DNA from: Gammaproteobacteria bacterium
GTDB taxonomy: Bacteria > Pseudomonadota > Gammaproteobacteria > Granulosicoccales > Granulosicoccaceae
Direction: 5' to 3'
Length of the DNA: 11,240 nucleotides
Assembly: GCA_020444765.1 (NCBI GenBank)
Contig: JAGRHW010000089.1
Coordinates: forward strand, 1 to 11,240
The position numbers and the translations under genes are program-made. This document shows positions 6,873 through 11,240 of the stretch, in pieces (position 1 is the stretch's first letter; every line of letters begins with the position of its first letter). The notes beneath the pieces were generated by a model, which saw only the letters and a program-made list of their open reading frames with translations, was not told where the DNA came from and did no database searches.

Positions 6873-8155
6873 TAACGGTCGCCATCGTTTTCTTTTTCCT
6901 GCTCGCGATCGGCATGCCGGTGGGCTATGTGCTCGGTATCGCCGGCATTATCGGCATGACGCAGATCGGCGGCGATCAGTTCCTGTCGATGGCGCCCAAG
7001 CGGTTTTTTGCCGGGCTTGATTTATTCCCGTTTCTGGCGATGCCGTTTTTTATCCTGGCCGGTGAAATCATGAACCGCTCGGGCATCACGCATAAGCTGG
7101 TTGATTTTGCCGACGCGCTGGTCGGCTATTTGCGCGGCGGCATGGCGCATTCCAATATGCTGGCGTCGGTGATGTTTGCCGGACTGAGCGGCGCGGCGAC
7201 CGCGGACGCGGCGGCTTTTGGCAATACGCTGGTGCCGGCCATGGTCAAGCAGGGCTATACACGACCTTTTGCCTGCGCGGTGACGGCGGCCGGCTCGATT
7301 ATCGGGCCAACCATTCCACCGTCATCGCTTATGGTTGTCTATGGTTCGCTGATGGGGGTTTCCATCGCCGGCCTGTTTGCCGCCGGTATTCTGCCGGGCC
7401 TGTTGATCTGCCTCGCCTGCATGGCGGTGATCGCGGCCTTCGGACGCCGCTGGCAGCTGCCGAAATCCGACAGCAAACCCAGCCTGCTGCGTATTTTCAG
7501 TGCTTTTCGCGAAAGCATTCTGGCGCTGGTCATGCCGGTGCTGATCCTCGGTTTTATTCTCGGCGGCATAACCACACCGACCGAAGCCGCATCGATCGCG
7601 GTGGCCTATGCACTGATTCTCGGCGGACTGATCTACCGCACGCTGAGCTGGAGCGATATCTACGATATGCTGGCGCGCACCGCGCTGATTACCGGGGTTG
7701 TATTTCTTATCATTGCCTCGGCATCGATACTCGGCTGGTGGATGACATTCCAGCAGATTCCCCAGGCGATCGCTGCGGCCTTTTTATCAGTCTCCGAAAA
7801 CCCCACCGCCATCATCGGCATGATACTGCTGCTGCTTTTGGGCATAGGTCTGTTTATGGATATCAATGCAGCCCTGATCATCCTGGCACCGGTGCTGGCG
7901 CCTCTGACCCTGACGATCGGCATGGACCCTGTGCATGCCGGAGTCATGATCGTGCTGGCACTCAATATTTCATTGATGACGCCGCCGGTGGGCGCCTGTC
8001 TGTTCGTCCTGGCTTCGGTGACCGGTGAACGGGTGGAAGCCATTTCAAAATCACTCTGGCCGTTTCTGGTCGTGGAAATCATCGTGCTGTTTATGATCGC
8101 CCTGTGGGAAGACCTGACGCTTTTCATCCCCCGTTTACTGGGGCTAAGTGTGTAA
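6869..8155 (+). CDS. TRAP transporter large permease (DctM family), second system
   Basis: Ion-coupled large membrane subunit of the second TRAP system, 428 residues, typical for DctM. Landmarks are FFILAGEIMNRSG (60-72), FAGLSGAATADAAAFG (103-118), TAAGSIIGPTIPPSSLMVVYG (139-159), GFILGGITTPTEAASIAV (about 248-265), LFMDINAALIILAPVLAP (338-355) and NISLMTPPVGACLFVL (376-391). These are the canonical DctM helical-hairpin motifs of the DctM/SiaM/YiaN type. ATG 6869 overlaps the small-permease stop by four bases (ATGA) and has GAGGAG at 6855-6860. The substrate is unknown. The gene order and the downstream dpaL-like enzyme point to an amino-acid-type or carboxylate substrate, whereas a sugar-acid substrate would fit the neighbouring operon. 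Confidence 0.94.
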   Translation: MITVAIVFFFLLAIGMPVGYVLGIAGIIGMTQIGGDQFLSMAPKRFFAGLDLFPFLAMPFFILAGEIMNRSGITHKLVDFADALVGYLRGGMAHSNMLASVMFAGLSGAATADAAAFGNTLVPAMVKQGYTRPFACAVTAAGSIIGPTIPPSSLMVVYGSLMGVSIAGLFAAGILPGLLICLACMAVIAAFGRRWQLPKSDSKPSLLRIFSAFRESILALVMPVLILGFILGGITTPTEAASIAVAYALILGGLIYRTLSWSDIYDMLARTALITGVVFLIIASASILGWWMTFQQIPQAIAAAFLSVSENPTAIIGMILLLLLGIGLFMDINAALIILAPVLAPLTLTIGMDPVHAGVMIVLALNISLMTPPVGACLFVLASVTGERVEAISKSLWPFLVVEIIVLFMIALWEDLTLFIPRLLGLSV

Positions 8156-8216
8156 ATTCAGACCATCAATCCATTCAGTCCTGTCACAAACCGACCTATT
8201 CAAAGAGGTATACACC

Positions 8217-9260
8217 ATGCAAAAAACCCGAAAATCCAGACTCGCCCTGCTCGGCCTAGCGCTGACCATCGGCCTCACGGCTTTACCCGCCCAGGCGGAA
8301 AAAGTCATCAAGATATCCCATCTCAATCCGGGCGATCCTTTCAATAACAATTCGGGCGCCATGACGTCGGTTTTCAAATCCCTGGTTGAATCCGGCACCA
8401 ATGGCTCGGTCAAGGTGCAGATATTTTCAGACGGTCAGCTGGGCAAGGATAACGAGGTCATCGAGCAGACCCGCACCGGCGTCATCCAGTCCAATATCTC
8501 GTCGGCCGGCGGCGTGGCGCAGCATTACCCCTTGATCGGCGTGTTCGATCTGCCGTTCGCGTTTCCGAATATTTCCGTCGTACACGATGTGATGGACAAG
8601 GACAGCAGTTTCGGTCAAAAACTCTCCGCTGATATAGAGAAACAGACCGGCCTGAAAGTACTCGGCATACTCGACAGCGGCGGTTATTTCGCCATCTCCA
8701 ATTCAAAACGTCCGGTGGAAACCCTGGACGACATGAAAGGCCTGCGTATCCGTACCATGACGCTGCCCACGCACGAGGCGATCATTACATCGCTCGGCGC
8801 CAAACCGACACCGCTGCCCTGGGCCGAAGTCTATACCGCGTTGCAGACCGGTGTTGCCGACGGCCAGATGAACCCCGTACCGATCATTGCCTTTGCCAAG
8901 TTTGACGAAGTACAGAAATACCTGACCCTGACCCAGCACATCATCACGCCCTATGTGTGGTTTATGAACATGGATTTCTACAACAGCCTGAGCGATGAAG
9001 AAAAAAGCGTAATCGACTACGCCGCCAAGGCAGCGGTGGTAGCCGGACGCGGTATTTCGAGAATCATTGAGGCCTCGGGCCGTGGGCTGCCGCATCTTGC
9101 GCAGAAAATGGATGTAAACAGTATATCGGCGGCGGAGCGGGCCAAGTTTGCCGAGGTTTCACAGCCGGCTGTGGAAAACCTGATCAGCGAAAAATTCGGC
9201 GATGAAGGCGTGGACATGCTGAAAGCCATGCAGGCATCGATCGAGGAAGCGGCCAAATAA
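8217..9260 (+). CDS. TRAP transporter solute-binding protein (DctP family)
   Basis: Periplasmic binding protein that captures the substrate and delivers it to the membrane subunits. The 347-residue precursor has a clear Sec signal peptide: basic MQKTRKSR, a hydrophobic core and a likely cleavage after AQA at 27, before EKVIKISH. The mature part shows the DctP fold: QIFSDGQLGKDNEVIEQTRTG (69 onward), IGVFDLPFAFPN (107-118), the signature DDMKGLRIRT (171-180) and PTPLPWAEVYTALQTGVADGQMNP (197-220). R179 is the expected carboxylate-clamping Arg, so the ligand probably carries a carboxylate. ATG 8217 follows AGAGG at 8204-8208. An in-frame ATG at 8148 overlaps dctM and lacks a signal peptide at the start. 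A 61-base gap precedes it, with no clear promoter. Confidence 0.95.
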   Translation: MQKTRKSRLALLGLALTIGLTALPAQAEKVIKISHLNPGDPFNNNSGAMTSVFKSLVESGTNGSVKVQIFSDGQLGKDNEVIEQTRTGVIQSNISSAGGVAQHYPLIGVFDLPFAFPNISVVHDVMDKDSSFGQKLSADIEKQTGLKVLGILDSGGYFAISNSKRPVETLDDMKGLRIRTMTLPTHEAIITSLGAKPTPLPWAEVYTALQTGVADGQMNPVPIIAFAKFDEVQKYLTLTQHIITPYVWFMNMDFYNSLSDEEKSVIDYAAKAAVVAGRGISRIIEASGRGLPHLAQKMDVNSISAAERAKFAEVSQPAVENLISEKFGDEGVDMLKAMQASIEEAAK

Positions 9261-9275
9261 AAACCGTTGTCAATC

Positions 9276-9302
9276 AACCGGTCGATCTTAGGTCGGCCGG
9301 TT
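9276..9302 (+). promoter_or_regulatory. Stem-loop after the solute-binding protein gene
   Basis: AACCGGTCGA (9276-9285) pairs with TCGGCCGGTT (9293-9302), with one T-G wobble, around a seven-base loop. GTTGT (9266-9270) can extend the stem by pairing with ACAAC (9304-9308). No T-run follows, so it is not a convincing intrinsic terminator. It begins 16 bases after the dctP stop. It may stabilise the transport mRNA or partly stop transcription before the enzyme genes. Confidence 0.5.
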
Positions 9303-9349
9303 AACAACTTATAACAAGACTATTCATACCTCCATACCAAAATAAAACC

Positions 9350-10576
9350 ATGCATAACAAACTTCCAGAGTACTGGTTCGAACTCATCATGAACCCTGCC
9401 GTGCAGCAGGCAAGCACGTACCCGACAGAACTGACACAGCTGTTTAATACAAGCTCGCACAACAAAGCCCGTGAGATCATTTCCTCCTGGCCCGATTATG
9501 CCCCGACGCCGCTGCGTGATCTCAAGGGGTTGGCCGGCCTGCTGGGCGTCAGCTCGATCCACTACAAGGACGAAAGCGAACGTTTCGGTCTCGGCAGTTT
9601 TAAACCGCTCGGCGGCGCCTATGCCGTGGCACGTCTGCTGATGCGCACCATCGAAGCGGTCAGCGGCAGCAGTGACGTACAAACCCGGGATATTTTTAAT
9701 GGCCGCTATGCTTCCATCGTATCGGACATTACCGTCACCTCCGCGACGGATGGCAACCACGGCCGGTCAGTCGCCTGGGGCGCCCGCAGGGCCGGCTGTA
9801 AAAGCGTTATTTATATTCATGAAACGGTTTCGACACAGCGCGAACAGGCTATCGCCCGGCTCGGCGCTGAGGTCAGGCGCGTCAAAGGCACTTACGACGA
9901 TGCCGTGCGTGCGGCCAAACAGACTGCTAGGGAACAGGGTTGGCATGTCATACAGGACACTACCGAAGGCGAGGATCTGGAAACCACGCTGGATATAATG
10001 CAAGGCTACACCCTGCTGGCATCCGAATCCATCGAGCAGCTGCCGTACCGGTCGGCGCCCACACACGTTTTTGTACAGGCCGGCGTCGGCGGCATGGCTG
10101 CGGCGGTGCTGGCGCATTTCTGGCAACGCTACGGCGCGGAGCGCCCGCGCACCATCCTGGTTGAACCGGATACCGCCGCCTGTTGTTTTCTCAGCATCGC
10201 CGCCGGCCAACCGACCGTGGCGCCCGGCGCACTGGACAGCATCATGGCGGGTCTGGCCTGCGGGGAAGTTTCCTCTCTGGCCTGGCAGGTACTGCAACCC
10301 GGGGCCTTTGCCGCAATCCAGGTCAATGACCGGGACGCAGCCGATTGCATGCGCCTGCTGGCCGATAACCGCTATGGCGACGGTTCCCTGGTCGCCGGCG
10401 AATCGGCGGTTGCCGGACTTGCAGCCCTGATAGCAACAGCACAGGATGCCGAAGCCCGACGACAGCTCGGTCTCGACGAGCAAAGCCGCGTGCTGCTGTT
10501 CGGCACGGAAGGCGCCACCGATCCCGACGCCTACGAGCAAATCGTGGGCCGCAAGGCGGAGGATGTCCATGCCTGA
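9350..10576 (+). CDS. dpaL: Diaminopropionate ammonia-lyase family PLP enzyme
   Basis: It is predicted to convert 2,3-diaminopropionate to pyruvate and two ammonia by PLP-dependent elimination in the cytoplasm. The 408-residue, fold-type II enzyme matches E. coli DpaL/YgeX in pattern: YAPTPLRDLKGLAGLLG (50-66), HYKDESERFGLGSFKPLGGAYA (71-92) with the PLP Lys85, SATDGNHGRSVAWGA (131-145) with Asp134, and HVIQDT (199-204) with Asp203. QAGVGGMA (243-250) is the phosphate-binding loop. IMAGLACGE and LFGTEGATD follow near the end. Asp134 and Asp203 match the catalytic Asp120 and Asp189 of the E. coli enzyme with identical spacing. ATG 9350 has no visible Shine-Dalgarno; ATG 9389 (MNPAVQQ) is a real alternative and lacks a good RBS too. 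It lies 89 bases after dctP and overlaps the next gene by 8 bases. Confidence 0.9.
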   Translation: MHNKLPEYWFELIMNPAVQQASTYPTELTQLFNTSSHNKAREIISSWPDYAPTPLRDLKGLAGLLGVSSIHYKDESERFGLGSFKPLGGAYAVARLLMRTIEAVSGSSDVQTRDIFNGRYASIVSDITVTSATDGNHGRSVAWGARRAGCKSVIYIHETVSTQREQAIARLGAEVRRVKGTYDDAVRAAKQTAREQGWHVIQDTTEGEDLETTLDIMQGYTLLASESIEQLPYRSAPTHVFVQAGVGGMAAAVLAHFWQRYGAERPRTILVEPDTAACCFLSIAAGQPTVAPGALDSIMAGLACGEVSSLAWQVLQPGAFAAIQVNDRDAADCMRLLADNRYGDGSLVAGESAVAGLAALIATAQDAEARRQLGLDEQSRVLLFGTEGATDPDAYEQIVGRKAEDVHA

Positions 10577-11240
10577 CTCAAACAGCGGGATCGCGATTAA
10601 GGATCTGACAATCAATCAGCAACGTTTGTCGGCGCGTATTGCCGAACTCGCCCGCATCGGCGCCATCGAAGGCGACGGCGTGTGCCGGCTTGCGCTCAGC
10701 GATGAAGACCGACAGGGCCGCGATCTGGTCTGCAACTGGATGAAGGAGCTCGGGCTGCAAGTCAGCGTCGATCGTATCGGCAACGTCATGGCCTTGCGCG
10801 CCGGACTGGAGGACACGGCGCCAGTGATGACCGGGTCGCACATCGACACCGTCGCCACCGGTGGTCGTTATGACGGTAATCTCGGCGTACTCGCCGGGCT
10901 TGAAGTCATTGCCACTCTGAACGATGCCGGTATCACTACCCGCCGGCCGTTGTGCGTCGCCTTTTTTACCAACGAGGAAGGCGCGCGTTATGCCCCGGAC
11001 ATGATGGGCAGCGCTGTGCATCAGGGTTTTCTCGATCTGGATCAGGCTCTCGCGACCAAAGGCATCGACGGCAGTATCGTCGATGAGGAGCTGCAACGCA
11101 TCGGTTACGCCGGTGACGTGGAAGTCGGCCGTTTCCGTGCTCACAGCTTTGTCGAACTGCATGTGGAACAGGGCCCGGTACTGGAACAGGAAGGTTTTCA
11201 GATCGGCGCGGTCAGCGGCGTTCAGGGCATTTCCTGGACC
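10569..11240 (+). CDS. M20-family Zn-dependent amidohydrolase / N-carbamoyl-amino-acid hydrolase (partial, 3' end outside window)
   Basis: The first 224 residues of a metal-dependent hydrolase that cleaves N-carbamoyl or related amide groups; the family (allantoate amidohydrolase, hydantoinase/carbamoylase type) is usually about 410-430 residues. Motifs: TGSHIDTVATGGRYDGNLGVLAGLE (88-112) with metal ligands H91 and D102, FFTNEEGARYAPDMMGS (132-148) with E136/E137, and ELHVEQGPVLE (196-206) with H198. The reading frame stays open to the window end. ATG 10569 is favoured, with GGAGG at 10558-10562 six bases upstream; ATG 10563 is in frame but abuts that RBS. The 8-base overlap with dpaL implies coupled expression. 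Together with dpaL, the likely job is freeing 2,3-diaminopropionate from an N-substituted precursor. Allantoate or beta-ureidopropionate activity cannot be excluded. Confidence 0.92.
   Translation, partial: MPDSNSGIAIKDLTINQQRLSARIAELARIGAIEGDGVCRLALSDEDRQGRDLVCNWMKELGLQVSVDRIGNVMALRAGLEDTAPVMTGSHIDTVATGGRYDGNLGVLAGLEVIATLNDAGITTRRPLCVAFFTNEEGARYAPDMMGSAVHQGFLDLDQALATKGIDGSIVDEELQRIGYAGDVEVGRFRAHSFVELHVEQGPVLEQEGFQIGAVSGVQGISWT

Noticed and set aside
8156..8216. Possible separate promoter for the second solute-binding protein
   Set aside because: No paired -35 and -10 boxes are visible; only an RBS is clear. Read-through from the upstream permease gene is sufficient.
10578..11162. Minus-strand open frame of 194 codons at the right end
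   Set aside because: It is antisense to the M20 hydrolase, whose metal-ligand motifs are all present on the plus strand; the shadow has no recognisable domain.

Overview
The window looks like a catabolic and transport region from a Pseudomonadota chromosome. The coding sequence is moderately GC-rich (roughly high 50s percent by eye), with tightly packed operons, SD-type ribosome binding sites and two tripartite TRAP transporters. The proteins resemble gammaproteobacterial relatives: DgoD, for example, aligns with the E. coli enzoyme-family pattern without any length change. I cannot name a genus. I see no mobile element, tRNA, rRNA or CRISPR array.

Left operon, 1-5303, + strand. It opens with the last few codons of an upstream gene (perhaps a TRAP solute-binding protein) and a strong GC hairpin. 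Then come a TRAP small permease (85-690) and large permease (687-2012), D-galactonate dehydratase DgoD (2050-3198), KDPGal aldolase DgoA (3192-3836), 2-keto-3-deoxygalactonokinase DgoK (3839-4741) and gluconokinase GntK (4743-5303). Genes overlap or nearly touch throughout, so this is one transcription unit. Together DgoD, DgoK and DgoA make a complete De Ley-Doudoroff route: galactonate to KDGal, to KDPGal, to pyruvate plus glyceraldehyde 3-phosphate. The TRAP system is the likely importer, in place of the MFS carrier DgoT used by E. coli. GntK adds an entry point for gluconate.

Centre, 5332-6332. An RpiR/MurR-family regulator is encoded on the minus strand, convergent with gntK and divergent from a second TRAP operon. 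The 140-base divergent intergenic region is AT-rich. It holds a perfect 16-base palindrome and a weaker related inverted repeat 31 bases away, which flank a plausible promoter for the right-hand operon. Its sugar-isomerase-like domain has Arg-rich or aromatic residues where phosphosugar-binding residues are usual, so the ligand may not be a sugar phosphate.

Right operon, 6333-11240, + strand. It carries a second TRAP system in the order small permease, large permease, solute-binding protein. This is followed by a PLP enzyme of the 2,3-diaminopropionate ammonia-lyase family and an M20 amidohydrolase/carbamoylase that runs off the window. The last two overlap, which suggests removal of an N-carbamoyl or N-acyl group from a diaminopropionate derivative and its breakdown to pyruvate and ammonia. 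Both operons end in pyruvate. The substrate of the right-hand module is the main open question in this window.
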